A stretch of DNA of 64,000 nucleotides from the NCBI RefSeq assembly GCF_024320865.1, contig NZ_JANDBD010000013.1:166029-230028 (forward strand), written 5' to 3'. Position numbers and translations under genes: made by a program. This DNA comes from Mycolicibacterium arenosum (GTDB taxonomy: Bacteria; Actinomycetota; Actinomycetes; Mycobacteriales; Mycobacteriaceae). The notes under the pieces are model-generated. The model had not been told where the DNA came from. It worked only from the letters and a program-made list of their open reading frames with translations, and searched no databases. This document shows, piece after piece, positions 7,687-16,002 of this stretch (position 1 is the stretch's first letter; each line of letters begins with the position of its first letter).

Positions 7687-8442
7687 TCAGACGAGTGCGA
7701 CGGACGCCTTGGCCGGCGACGACTGCACGCCGAGTCCCCGCCCCTTCACGGTGACGGCCAGCCGGGTGCGGTCACCGCGGAACAGATCGCGGGAGAACTC
7801 GCACGGAACGTCGTTCTGGTCGTAGGTGATTCGCGTGATGAGAAGGAGCGCCGACCGCTGCTTGACACCGAGCAGCGTGGCCTCCTCCGGCGTGGCGTTC
7901 ACCGCCTCGATCCGCTCGTCGGCCTGAGAGGTGACCAGCCCGTAGTGCTTCTCCAGGACCTCGTAGATCGACCCGCCGAGTTGTTGCTCGAGCAGGCCGG
8001 GAAACGCGTCGGCCGGGAACTGCGCCAACTCCAGCGAGATGGGCGAACCGTCGGCCAACCGCACCCGCTGGATCTCGACGACGAAGTCGTCCTCGCCGAG
8101 GCGCAGGGCCTCCCTGGTCGTGCGATCCGGGGCGGTGATCTTGGTGGACAGCACACGGGTGCCCGCGACGTATCCCTGGTTGGCCAGGAACGCGGGCACT
8201 CCGACGACGTCGGACAGGCTGCGCTGCACCTGGCTGTGGCTGACGAAGATGCCGCCCGCTCGGCCGATCACCCTGGTGATCAAGCCGGCCTCCTCGAGCG
8301 CCGCGAGCACCTGGCGGAGGCTGGATCTGCTGGTGCCGTAGCGATCTGCCAGCTCGCGTTCGCTGCCCAGCTTGGTGCCGGGGGTGCCCGCGTTGAGGTC
8401 CGTCACGATGCGACGTCGCAACTCCTCGGACGGCGTGGGCAC
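7687..8442 (-). CDS. GntR/HutC-family transcriptional regulator
   Basis: A 251-residue regulator with an N-terminal winged helix (GSERELADRYGTSRSSLRQVLAALEEAG, residues ~26-53, seen in parts) and a C-terminal UTRA ligand domain ending with CEFSRDLFRGDRTRLAV, as in the HutC subfamily. Such proteins usually repress the neighbouring catabolic genes until the substrate binds. Matching operator-like dyads occur 22 bp upstream of this gene and twice in the intergenic region between the aminotransferase and the permease, so its regulon probably includes 8504-11609 (minus) and 11812-17750 (plus). Confidence 0.88.
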   Translation of the reverse strand: MPTPSEELRRRIVTDLNAGTPGTKLGSERELADRYGTSRSSLRQVLAALEEAGLITRVIGRAGGIFVSHSQVQRSLSDVVGVPAFLANQGYVAGTRVLSTKITAPDRTTREALRLGEDDFVVEIQRVRLADGSPISLELAQFPADAFPGLLEQQLGGSIYEVLEKHYGLVTSQADERIEAVNATPEEATLLGVKQRSALLLITRITYDQNDVPCEFSRDLFRGDRTRLAVTVKGRGLGVQSSPAKASVALV

Positions 8443-8463
8443 CGTACCCTCCTCGATAGCCGA

Positions 8464-8478
8464 ATTGGTAGGACCAAT
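8464..8478. promoter_or_regulatory. GntR operator-like dyad upstream of the regulator
   Basis: ATTGGTAGGACCAAT is a perfect 6+3+6 palindrome. It lies 22 bp before the GntR start codon and 26 bp after the SDR stop codon. The core GGTnnnACC recurs at 11668-11676, and a close variant at 11716-11730. A HutC-type dimer binding site is the natural reading. Confidence 0.65.
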
Positions 8479-8503
8479 CTAACCCAGAACCGGTGTGGTA
8501 GGG

Positions 8504-9283
8504 CTACATGTCGGCGATGGCGGCCTGCGACTCCGGCAGGATCTGACCACCGTCCACCACCAGCGACTGACCGGTGATGTAGGCCGCCTCGTCGGTCGCG
8601 AAGAAGAGTGCAGCGTTACCGATGTCGGCGACGCTGCCCAGCGTGCCCGCGGGAACGGCGGCCGCCATTTGGTCCATGTACTCCTGGCCCATTTCGACCA
8701 GCCCCTCGGTGACGATGTTGCCGGGCAGAACCGCGTTGACCGTGATCTTCTTCGGCGCCAATTCCATTGCTGCGGTGCGCAGGAAGCCCAGTTGCGCGGC
8801 CTTGCTCGCGCCGTAGTGCGACCAGCCGGGGTAGCCGGTGACGGGCCCGGTGATCGACGATGTGATCACGACGCGGCCGTGACCGCTGGCCGCAAGCGCC
8901 GACAACGCGGCCTGCACGATGTAGACGGTGCCCTTGAAGTTCACGCCGAGCACCTGTTCGATGTCGTCGGGTGTGAGGTCCTCGAGGCGGCCCGACGGGA
9001 AGATGCCCGCGTTCGCGCACACGATGTCCACTCCGCCGTTGCGCTCGACGGCCGCGGCGACGACGCGCGCGCAGTCCTCGGGGCTCGTCACGTCGGCGGC
9101 GACGCCGCTGACGGTGCCCGGCGCCCCGGCGAGGGCGGAGACGCAGGAGTCGATGTCGGCCTGGTTTCGCCCGCTGACCACGACGTTCACCCCGGCGTTG
9201 GCGAACACCTCGGCGATACCCCGCCCGATGCCCTTGCTGCCTCCGGTGACGATGGCCGAACGGCCCTGCAGTGATCCGAACAT
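8504..9283 (-). CDS. SDR-family oxidoreductase
   Basis: A 259-residue short-chain dehydrogenase/reductase. It has the NAD(P) motif TGGSKGIG (residues ~14-21), the NAG motif CANAGIF, the catalytic Ser in ITSSITG, and YGASK containing the catalytic Tyr and Lys. The ATG at 9283 follows GAAAGGCGA. It is the last gene of the minus-strand unit aminotransferase-kinase-SDR. In context it may oxidise a hydroxyl intermediate or reduce an aldehyde made by the other enzymes of the cluster. Substrate unknown. Confidence 0.88.
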   Translation of the reverse strand: MFGSLQGRSAIVTGGSKGIGRGIAEVFANAGVNVVVSGRNQADIDSCVSALAGAPGTVSGVAADVTSPEDCARVVAAAVERNGGVDIVCANAGIFPSGRLEDLTPDDIEQVLGVNFKGTVYIVQAALSALAASGHGRVVITSSITGPVTGYPGWSHYGASKAAQLGFLRTAAMELAPKKITVNAVLPGNIVTEGLVEMGQEYMDQMAAAVPAGTLGSVADIGNAALFFATDEAAYITGQSLVVDGGQILPESQAAIADM

Positions 9284-9309
9284 CCGGTGTCGCCTTTCGT
9301 GGTGGGTGG

Positions 9310-10326
9310 TCAGGCCAGTCGTCGGCCGTCGAAGGTGAGGTACCGCTCCGCGAGTGCGCAACTGCCCTCGGCGTAGCTCACCGACATCTCCTGCGACTCC
9401 CTGGAATGGGTGTGCGACCCCATCCAGGCCAGCAGCAGCATCCGGCGCAACAGCACGAACGACGGCAGCATCGCCTCGTCGGAGGCGGGCAGCGGTCGGC
9501 GGGTGCGGTACCCGGTCACCCACGCGTCCTGCCACTCGGGAACGGCGGGGTCGTCCTCGAAGAACGACACCGCGGTACCGAAATCGTAGAAGTACCAACC
9601 GAAACCGCAGTCGTCGAAGTCGATGACCGTGATGGTCCGATCGGCGCCCGATCCGTCGACCAGCAGGTTGGCCAACCGCAGGTCGGCGTGTACCAGTCCG
9701 AAGACGTCCGGGCCGGTGCCGTACTCGGTGAGCCGACGCTGCAGCAGTTCGGTCGCGCGGCGAAGGACCGCATGTTCGGCCTCGCCGACGCCGACGGCGT
9801 CCTCCCACCTGCCCCAGCGGGGGCTGTCACCCAGGCTGTGCCGCCAATCCCAGGCGAACCGGCCGAAGCCCTCGGGCCGGACCCAGGCGCGCGAGTGGTC
9901 GTGCAGTGCGGCGGTGATGCGCCCGAGGGTGTGGAACTCCTCTGCGGTCAGCGTCGCCTCGTCGGGTTCGGCGCCCGCGACCATGTCGAAATGCACGACG
10001 TGACGGTCGATTCCGTCCTGCTCGACGGTGACGAGGCGACGTCCGTCGCTGGCGCGGCGCACGCGGGGCACGGTGATCGCGCCGTCGGCTTCCAGGGCCG
10101 CGAGCCAGTCCAGTTCGGATTCGATCTCGTGCGGCCGGTGGTAGTTCTTGCGGTGTACGCGCAGGATCGACCGATCGCCCGTGGCGGCGTCCTCGACGGC
10201 GTAAGTGGCGTTCTCGGACAGGTTCAGCAGACGCAGCGTGGCGTCGGGTGACACGTCGTAGGCGGCGAGCGCCCTGGCCGCGACGTCGACGTCGTCGGCT
10301 ACGAAGACATCATCCGACGCGGACAT
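9310..10326 (-). CDS. APH-family small-molecule kinase (homoserine/hydroxylysine-kinase-like)
   Basis: A 338-residue phosphotransferase of the aminoglycoside-phosphotransferase/choline-kinase fold. The Brenner-type loop reads VHADLRLANLLVDG (catalytic Asp) and the metal-binding Asp lies in VIDFDDCGFGWYFYDF. The N-lobe shows ENATYAVE and ILRVHRKNYH with the ATP-binding lysine region. Its ATG overlaps the aminotransferase stop by one base (TGATG). An APH-type kinase beside a class III PLP enzyme recalls the kinase/phospho-lyase pairs acting on hydroxylysine, ethanolamine or aminopropanol; that role is inference. It is not likely an antibiotic-resistance gene. Confidence 0.8.
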   Translation of the reverse strand: MSASDDVFVADDVDVAARALAAYDVSPDATLRLLNLSENATYAVEDAATGDRSILRVHRKNYHRPHEIESELDWLAALEADGAITVPRVRRASDGRRLVTVEQDGIDRHVVHFDMVAGAEPDEATLTAEEFHTLGRITAALHDHSRAWVRPEGFGRFAWDWRHSLGDSPRWGRWEDAVGVGEAEHAVLRRATELLQRRLTEYGTGPDVFGLVHADLRLANLLVDGSGADRTITVIDFDDCGFGWYFYDFGTAVSFFEDDPAVPEWQDAWVTGYRTRRPLPASDEAMLPSFVLLRRMLLLAWMGSHTHSRESQEMSVSYAEGSCALAERYLTFDGRRLA

Positions 10327-11609
10327 CAGTTCACGCGCTCCGCGTGCGCCGCCGTCCGGGCCCGCGCCACCGCCGACGCGACGCGGTCCAGTACGTCGTC
10401 GCACAGCTCGGGGCTCAGCAGCAGACCCGGTTTGAACTGCAGCACACGGGGATCCAGGGTTGAGAAGATCGCCCACACGCCGTTCTCGTACAGCTCGCGC
10501 ATCACGAACTTGGCGCCTTCGGGATGGGCGAACTCGAGCCCGATGACGACGCCCGCCTGCCTGATGCCGACGAACCAGTCGGGATGGTCGGCCTTGATCC
10601 GGGCCAGGCCGGTGGCGAACACCTCGGTGATGCGCTGCACCGACTCCCGGACCTCCTGGCGCTGCGTGATCTCCAGTGTCTTGATGGCCGCGACACACCC
10701 GAGTTCGGCGCCGCCGAAGGTCGAGATGTGCGCGAACCCGTCCTCGTCGAGCCAGCGTGCCGCACGCTCGCCGAGCATCGCGGCGGTGATCGGGTACATG
10801 CCGCCGGACAGGCCCTTGCCCGTCACCATGATGTCGGGTTCGATGCCGTGCCGGGTGATGCCCCACAGCTCGCCGGTCCGCATCAGACCAGTTTGCACCT
10901 CGTCTGCGATGTACAGCGAGTCGTAGCGCTCGCACAGCTCCTTGACGGCTTCGAGGTAACCCGTTGGCGGCATGGGGAATCCGTAGGTCGCGGGGATCGT
11001 CTCCATGATCACCGCGGCGACGTCGCCACCGCGTACCGCCTGCTCCATCGCGTCGATGTCGCCGAACGGCACCTGGATGAACTCGTCCGGCCGGTCGGCG
11101 AGGAAGAGCTTCGAGAACCGCTCGTCGCCGGTCGCGACCGCCAGACCGGTGTGTCCGTGATACGCCTTGATGATCGAGACGATCTTGCGCCGCTGGGTGG
11201 CGTGCCGCGCGCTCTTCAGCGCGATGTCGATGGCCTCGCCGCCGCCGGAACCGAACGCCACCTTGGTGATCGACGCCGGCGCGGACTCGACGAGTCGCTG
11301 CGCGAGCGCCGTCCTGGCCACCGAGGGGAAGTGGTGGTTGCCGACGTCGAACCGGTCCATGCCGTCGATCAGGGCGGCCATCACCTCGGGATTGCGGTGG
11401 CCGAGATTGTAGGTGCCGCCGTTGAGGTGCATGTCGATGAGCCGCTTGCCGCTCATGTCCCAGAGGAAGTAGCCCTCCCTGCGGTCGATGACCAGATCGA
11501 CGCCGGCGTCGGTCCAGAACTGCGTCTTATCCGGATTCCAGTACTTCTTCGCCAGTTCCAGCACCTGCGCCTTGGACTCGAACGAGAACGTGCCGTAGTC
11601 GTACACCAA
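10326..11609 (-). CDS. Class III PLP-dependent aminotransferase or phospho-lyase
   Basis: A 427-residue fold-type I PLP enzyme of the ornithine/4-aminobutyrate aminotransferase group. Seen: the PLP phosphate site FGSGGGEAID (~120-128), the stacking region KAYHGHTG (~148-155), the PLP-nitrogen Asp236 in YIADEVQTG, and the Schiff-base Lys265 in VTGKGLSGG. It heads the unit with the APH kinase and SDR. The family includes both omega-aminotransferases and O-phosphoamine phospho-lyases, and sequence alone does not separate them; the adjacent kinase favours a phospho-lyase. The start is ATG at 11609, just downstream of the divergent promoter region. Confidence 0.85.
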   Translation of the reverse strand: MVYDYGTFSFESKAQVLELAKKYWNPDKTQFWTDAGVDLVIDRREGYFLWDMSGKRLIDMHLNGGTYNLGHRNPEVMAALIDGMDRFDVGNHHFPSVARTALAQRLVESAPASITKVAFGSGGGEAIDIALKSARHATQRRKIVSIIKAYHGHTGLAVATGDERFSKLFLADRPDEFIQVPFGDIDAMEQAVRGGDVAAVIMETIPATYGFPMPPTGYLEAVKELCERYDSLYIADEVQTGLMRTGELWGITRHGIEPDIMVTGKGLSGGMYPITAAMLGERAARWLDEDGFAHISTFGGAELGCVAAIKTLEITQRQEVRESVQRITEVFATGLARIKADHPDWFVGIRQAGVVIGLEFAHPEGAKFVMRELYENGVWAIFSTLDPRVLQFKPGLLLSPELCDDVLDRVASAVARARTAAHAERVN

Positions 11610-11667
11610 GGCTCCCTTTGCTGGGTCGTGGATGGTTGTCGGCGGGCGGTGAGGGCCACCCTAAAAA

Positions 11668-11676
11668 GGTCCAACC
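11668..11676. promoter_or_regulatory. GntR operator-like core in the divergent promoter region
   Basis: GGTCCAACC, whose reverse complement is GGTTGGACC, fits the GGTnnnACC core of the dyad at 8464-8478. It lies about 60 bp upstream of the aminotransferase start, so it could control the minus-strand unit. Confidence 0.45.
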
Positions 11677-11715
11677 ATTTCTGTCAATTGGAGCGCGTAC
11701 CGGTTGCGCGACCTA

Positions 11716-11730
11716 TTTGGTAGTGCCAAT
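11716..11730. promoter_or_regulatory. Second operator-like dyad in the divergent region
   Basis: TTTGGTAGTGCCAAT matches the 15-bp palindrome at 8464-8478 at 12 of 15 positions and keeps the TTGG/CCAA arms. It lies 82 bp upstream of the permease ATG and 107 bp from the aminotransferase ATG. The 11610-11811 gap holds nothing else recognisable. Confidence 0.55.
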
Positions 11731-11811
11731 ATACGAAAGTTCGCGCTGTGGCCGGCCTCACAAACAGGCCGCAGCCGGCTCCTACTGTCCGCCTGGAAGG
11801 TGTCCCCGCCG

Positions 11812-13347
11812 ATGACCGATCAAGTGCTGTCACGCGATGAAAACACTGGTGGTGACGTTCAGCGCCTCAAACGGAACGCCATCGGCACCGTCGCCGTCAT
11901 CTTCATGGCTGTCGCGACGGCCGCCCCGATCACCGCAATGGTCGGCAACGTACCGATCGCCGTTGGGTTCGGAAATGGTTCGCACGCACCCGCCGGCTAT
12001 CTGGTGGCGACCATCGTGCTCGGCCTGTTCGCGATCGGTTACGCGACCATGGCGAAGCACATCACCACGACGGGCGCGTTCTACGGTTACATCTCCCACG
12101 GTCTCGGCCGCGTCATGGGGATGGCGAGCGGATTGCTCATCACGATGGCCTACATCGTGTTCGAGGGGTCGCTGATCGGCATCTTCTCGTACTTCTTCGC
12201 GGACTTCGCGAACACGACGTTCGGCATCACGGTGCCGTGGCTGGCGCCGGCGATCCTGATGCTGGTGCTGAACTGCATCCTGACCTACTTCGACGTGAAC
12301 CTGACGGCGAAGGTGCTCGGCGTCTTCCTCATCACCGAGATCTTCATGCTCTCGCTCGGTGCGCTGGCGGTGCTGTTCCGCGGCGGCGGTCCCGAGGGCT
12401 TCGCCGTCGCCGAGACGCTCAACCCCGTCGGGGCGTTCACCCCCGCGGCGGGAATCGTCGGCGCCAGCGCCGGACTCGGACTCTTCTTCGCGTTCTGGTC
12501 GTGGGTGGGCTTCGAGTCCACGGCGATGTACGGCGAGGAGTCCAAGGACCCGAAGCGCATCATTCCGCGCGCCACGATGATCGCCGTGCTGGGTGTAGGA
12601 CTCTTCTACGTGTTCATCTCCTGGATGGCGATCGCCGGCACGGGGCCGCAGAAAGCCGTTGAGCTGGCGCAGGATTCTGCGACCGCAGGCAACATCTTCT
12701 TCGATCCGGTGCAGTCCGCCTACGGCGACTGGGCCATCACGCTGTTCAAGCTGCTGCTCGTCACGGGATCGTTCGCGTGCGGCATGGCGTTCCACAACTG
12801 CGCGTCGCGTTATCTGTACGCTCTCGGCCGCGAGGGCCTCTCGAGCGGCTTGCAGAAGACGCTGGGTGCGACGCACCACAAGCACGGCTCGCCGTACATC
12901 GCGTCGTTCGTGCAGACCGGCATCACGCTGGTCCTGGTGCTCGCGTTCTTCGCTGCGGGGATGGATCCGTACGTCCACCTGTACGGTCTGCTGGCGATCC
13001 TGGGCACCATGGCGATCCTCATCGTGCAGTCGTTGTGCGCGTTCGCCGTCATCGCGTTCTTCCACTTCCACAAGAACCACCCGTCGAGCGCGCACTGGTT
13101 CAAGACGTTCCTCGCTCCACTGCTCGGCGGTATCGGCATGCTCTACGTCGTATACCTGCTGTGGGTGCACAAGGACACCGCCGCGGGCGCGGCCTCCGGC
13201 ACACTGCTGTTCAAGCTGACCCCGTGGATCGTCGTCGGCCTGTTCGTGCTCGGTGCGGCGATGGCGCTGTACTTCAAGTTCCGGGATCCGGCCCGCTACG
13301 AGTTGATCGGTCGGATCGTGTACGAGGACAGCGAGGTTCGCGACTAG
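11812..13347 (+). CDS. APC-family amino-acid/amine permease
   Basis: A 511-residue polytopic membrane transporter with about 12 hydrophobic helices. The APC signature lies at the start of the membrane domain (IGTVAVIFMAVATAAPITAM) and again at FAFWSWVGFESTAMYGEES, where the E-S-x-x-P-x-R-I-I-P motif region appears (ESKDPKRIIPRATM). The ATG at 11812 follows GGAAGG; a longer frame back to 11704 overlaps the operator region and is less likely. It begins the plus-strand unit that continues into the diol dehydratase genes. The substrate is probably an amino acid, amine or amino alcohol. Confidence 0.88.
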   Translation: MTDQVLSRDENTGGDVQRLKRNAIGTVAVIFMAVATAAPITAMVGNVPIAVGFGNGSHAPAGYLVATIVLGLFAIGYATMAKHITTTGAFYGYISHGLGRVMGMASGLLITMAYIVFEGSLIGIFSYFFADFANTTFGITVPWLAPAILMLVLNCILTYFDVNLTAKVLGVFLITEIFMLSLGALAVLFRGGGPEGFAVAETLNPVGAFTPAAGIVGASAGLGLFFAFWSWVGFESTAMYGEESKDPKRIIPRATMIAVLGVGLFYVFISWMAIAGTGPQKAVELAQDSATAGNIFFDPVQSAYGDWAITLFKLLLVTGSFACGMAFHNCASRYLYALGREGLSSGLQKTLGATHHKHGSPYIASFVQTGITLVLVLAFFAAGMDPYVHLYGLLAILGTMAILIVQSLCAFAVIAFFHFHKNHPSSAHWFKTFLAPLLGGIGMLYVVYLLWVHKDTAAGAASGTLLFKLTPWIVVGLFVLGAAMALYFKFRDPARYELIGRIVYEDSEVRD

Positions 13348-13360
13348 GTTCGGCTGGCGG

Positions 13361-13380
13361 GAGCGAAGCGACCAGGGAAT
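13361..13380 (+). repeat. Short mycobacterial intergenic repeat copy 1
   Basis: GAGCGAAGCGACCAGGGAAT sits between the permease stop and the dehydratase start. Near-identical copies are at 15652-15671, 62715-62733 (opposite strand) and, more divergent, at 62834-62850. Each copy is at or just before the start of a gene. Confidence 0.6.
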
Positions 13381-13384
13381 CCAG

Positions 13385-15637
13385 ATGGCAGCCGAGTTGG
13401 GCCGGTTCAGGGTCCTCGACTCGAAGCCGGTCAACCTCGACGGCTTCAGCGTCGCCGACCCGAACCTCGGCCTGGTCGCGATGGCGAGCCCCCACGACCC
13501 CTCCCCGTCATTGACGATTCAGTGGGGTGACGGTCTCCCGCATGTCACAGAACTGGACGGCAAGTCGGTCGCCGAGTTCGACGTCATCGACGAGTTCATC
13601 GCCCGCTACGGCATCGATCTCGCGGTGGCCGAGGAGGCGATGGCGCTCGACGACGTGACACTCGCGAGAATGGCGGTCGACGTCGACGTGCCACGCGCCG
13701 AGGTGGTTCGGTTGGTCGGCGGGATCACTCCGGCCAAACTGGCGCGCGTGATGGCGGTGATGACGCCCGTCGAGATGCAGATGGCGATGGCGAAGATGCG
13801 CGCCAGACGCACGCCGAGCAACCAGGCGCACGTCACCAATCAGCTCGACGATCCGCTGCTCATCGGCGCGGACGCCGCCAGCGCCGTGGCCTACGGGTTC
13901 CGTGAGGTCGAGACCACGGTGCCGGTGCTCGGCGACGCACCGTCGAATGCCGTTGCGCTGCTGATCGGAAGCCAGGTCGGGGCACCCGGCGCGATGGCGC
14001 AGTGCTCCATCGAGGAAGCGCTCGAACTGCGGCTGGGGCTGCGCGGGCTCACCAGTTACGCCGAGACCATCTCCATCTACGGCACCGAGCAGGTGTTCGT
14101 CGACGGTGACGACACCCCGTTCAGCAAGGCGATTCTCACGTCCGCGTACGCGTCGCGCGGGCTGAAGATGCGGGTGACGAGCGGTGGCGGCGCGGAGGTG
14201 CTGATGGGCGCCGCCGAGAAGTGCTCGATCCTCTACCTGGAGTCGCGGTGCGTCTCGCTGGCGCGGGCGCTCGGCAGCCAGGGGGTACAGAACGGCGGCA
14301 TCGACGGCGTCGGCGTGGTCGCGTCCGTCCCGGAGGGCATGAAGGAGCTCATCGCCGAGAACCTCATGGTGATGATGCGCGACCTCGAATCGTGTGCGGG
14401 CAACGACAACCTGATCTCCGAATCGGACATCCGGCGCAGCGCCCACACGCTGCCGGTGCTGCTGGCGGGTGCCGACTTCATCTTCTCGGGCTTCGGTTCG
14501 ATTCCCCGCTACGACAACGCCTTCGCGCTGTCCAACTTCAACTCCGACGACATGGACGACTTCCTGGTGCTGCAGCGCGACTGGGGTGCGGACGGCGGCC
14601 TGCGCACCGTCTCACCCGAGCACCTGGAGGCGGTCCGGCGACGCGGAGCCAAGGCCGTGCAGGCGGTCTTCCGGGACCTCGGGCTCGCCGACTACGACGA
14701 CGCGCACGTCGAGGAGGTGGTCATGGCCAACGGTTCACGTGACCTGCCCGCCGGCCACCCGAAGATGGTCGCGGAGGCCGCGGCGTCCATCGAAGCCAAG
14801 CAGTTGACCGTATTCGACGTCATCGCGGCGCTGCACCGCGCGGGTTTCGCCGAGGAGGCGGAGGCGATCACCCGCCTCACCGAAGAGCGCATGAAGGGTG
14901 ACCAGCTGCAGACGTCGGCGATCTTCGACGAGAAGTTCCGCGTGCTGTCCAAGCTGACCGACCCGAACGACTACGCCGGTCCCGGAACGGGTTACGCGCT
15001 CAGCGAGCAGCGGCGCGCGGAGATCGACGCGATCCGGCAGGCTCGCACATCGGCGGAACTGACGGCCGATCAGGCCGAGCATCAAGGCCACGTCACGGTC
15101 ACCGAGATCGAACCGGCGCGGCAGGGCGGCGACCCTCGCGAGGTGTGCATCGGGCTCTCGCCGGCGTGGGGGCGCAGCGTGTGGCTGACGCTGTGCGGGC
15201 TCACGATCGGCGAGGTGCTGCGGCAGCTCTCGGCGGGCCTCGAGGAGGAGGGCTGCGTGCCGCGGCTGGTGCGGGTGCGGTCGACCATCGACGTCGGCCT
15301 CATCGGGCTCACCGCCGCCCGGCTGTCGGGCTCGGGTATCGGGATAGGGTTGCAGGGCAAGGGGACCGCGCTGATTCACCGGCGCGACCTGGCCCCGCTG
15401 GCCAACCTGGAACTGTTCAGCGTGGCTCCGCTGCTGACCGCGCAGCAGTACCGCGAACTGGGCAAGAACGCCGCCAGACACGCCAAGGGAATGGCGCCGG
15501 TGCCGATCTTCACCGGCGGCACCGACGAATCCATCTCCGCGCGCTATCACGCCCGCGCCGTCGCCATGGTGGCGTTGGAGCGCGAGGCGTTCGAGCCGGG
15601 CCAGCCGCCGGTGACGGTGCAGGTGACGCGACCGTGA
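13385..15637 (+). CDS. pduCD: B12-dependent diol/glycerol dehydratase, fused large and medium subunits
   Basis: A 750-residue adenosylcobalamin enzyme that converts a 1,2-diol (propanediol, glycerol) to an aldehyde. Residues 1-~555 are the large (PduC) subunit and ~575-750 the medium (PduD) subunit, which are separate genes in enterobacteria. Active-site residues of the Klebsiella enzyme are all present at a constant offset of +6: His149, Glu176, Glu227, Gln302, Asp341 and Ser368. Other hallmarks are ARRTPSNQAHVTN, SYAETISIYGTE and NDYAGPGTGY. The fused medium part keeps VCIGLSPAWG and GIGIGLQGKGTALIHRRDL. The small subunit overlaps at GTGA. No shell-protein gene is near, so the enzyme is probably not encapsulated here. 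Confidence 0.93.
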   Translation: MAAELGRFRVLDSKPVNLDGFSVADPNLGLVAMASPHDPSPSLTIQWGDGLPHVTELDGKSVAEFDVIDEFIARYGIDLAVAEEAMALDDVTLARMAVDVDVPRAEVVRLVGGITPAKLARVMAVMTPVEMQMAMAKMRARRTPSNQAHVTNQLDDPLLIGADAASAVAYGFREVETTVPVLGDAPSNAVALLIGSQVGAPGAMAQCSIEEALELRLGLRGLTSYAETISIYGTEQVFVDGDDTPFSKAILTSAYASRGLKMRVTSGGGAEVLMGAAEKCSILYLESRCVSLARALGSQGVQNGGIDGVGVVASVPEGMKELIAENLMVMMRDLESCAGNDNLISESDIRRSAHTLPVLLAGADFIFSGFGSIPRYDNAFALSNFNSDDMDDFLVLQRDWGADGGLRTVSPEHLEAVRRRGAKAVQAVFRDLGLADYDDAHVEEVVMANGSRDLPAGHPKMVAEAAASIEAKQLTVFDVIAALHRAGFAEEAEAITRLTEERMKGDQLQTSAIFDEKFRVLSKLTDPNDYAGPGTGYALSEQRRAEIDAIRQARTSAELTADQAEHQGHVTVTEIEPARQGGDPREVCIGLSPAWGRSVWLTLCGLTIGEVLRQLSAGLEEEGCVPRLVRVRSTIDVGLIGLTAARLSGSGIGIGLQGKGTALIHRRDLAPLANLELFSVAPLLTAQQYRELGKNAARHAKGMAPVPIFTGGTDESISARYHARAVAMVALEREAFEPGQPPVTVQVTRP

Positions 15638-16002
15638 GTTCCGGCGAGCAGGAGCGTAGCGACCGGGGAATCGACTCGAAGTTCACCGTGCAGAACGCCG
15701 TCGACGGCAAGCTCGGGCTGTCCGACCTGCGGATGGATCCGAAGGCCCTCGCCCACCAGGCCGTCGTGGCCGAGGAGGGCGGCAACCCGCAACTGGCCGA
15801 GAACTTCCTGCGCGCAGCCGAATTGACCCTTCTCGACGACGAGGAGGTGCTGAGCCTGTACGAGGCGCTGCGCCCGTACCGGTCGTCGGCCGTCCAGTTG
15901 GAGGAGCTGCGGGTGTCGCTGGAGCGGCGGGGCGCGGCGCGCTGCGCCGAGCTGGTGCGTCAGGCGGCGGACGTGTACGCCAGGCGAGGCCTGTTGAGGT
16001 GA
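15634..16002 (+). CDS. pduE: Diol dehydratase small subunit
   Basis: A 122-residue PduE-type subunit. The family motif is seen in FTVQNAVDGKLGLSDLRMDP and AENFLRAAELTLLDDEEVLSLYEALRPYR, spread over residues ~17-85. The GTG start overlaps the stop of the large/medium gene (GTGA), and its own end overlaps the reactivase start the same way. The first ~14 residues (SGEQERSDRG) are encoded by a copy of the short GAGCG repeat, so the N-terminus is poorly conserved sequence added in front of the domain. It completes the catalytic complex. Confidence 0.9.
   Translation: MSSGEQERSDRGIDSKFTVQNAVDGKLGLSDLRMDPKALAHQAVVAEEGGNPQLAENFLRAAELTLLDDEEVLSLYEALRPYRSSAVQLEELRVSLERRGAARCAELVRQAADVYARRGLLR
15652..15671 (+). 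repeat. Short intergenic-type repeat copy 2, inside the pduE start region
   Basis: GAGCGTAGCGACCGGGGAAT differs from copy 1 by two bases. Here it is translated as part of the N-terminus of the small dehydratase subunit (QERSDRGI). Confidence 0.6.

Noticed and set aside
9310..10326. Aminoglycoside resistance gene
   Set aside because: The APH fold is shared with many metabolic kinases, and the operon context is catabolic.
9310..10935. 541-residue version of the APH kinase
   Set aside because: The extension lies within the aminotransferase gene in another frame; the ATG at 10326 coupled to the aminotransferase stop is convincing.
13348..13384. Cobalamin riboswitch before the diol dehydratase
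   Set aside because: Only 37 bp separate the permease and dehydratase genes and no B12-box sequence is present there or in the divergent region.
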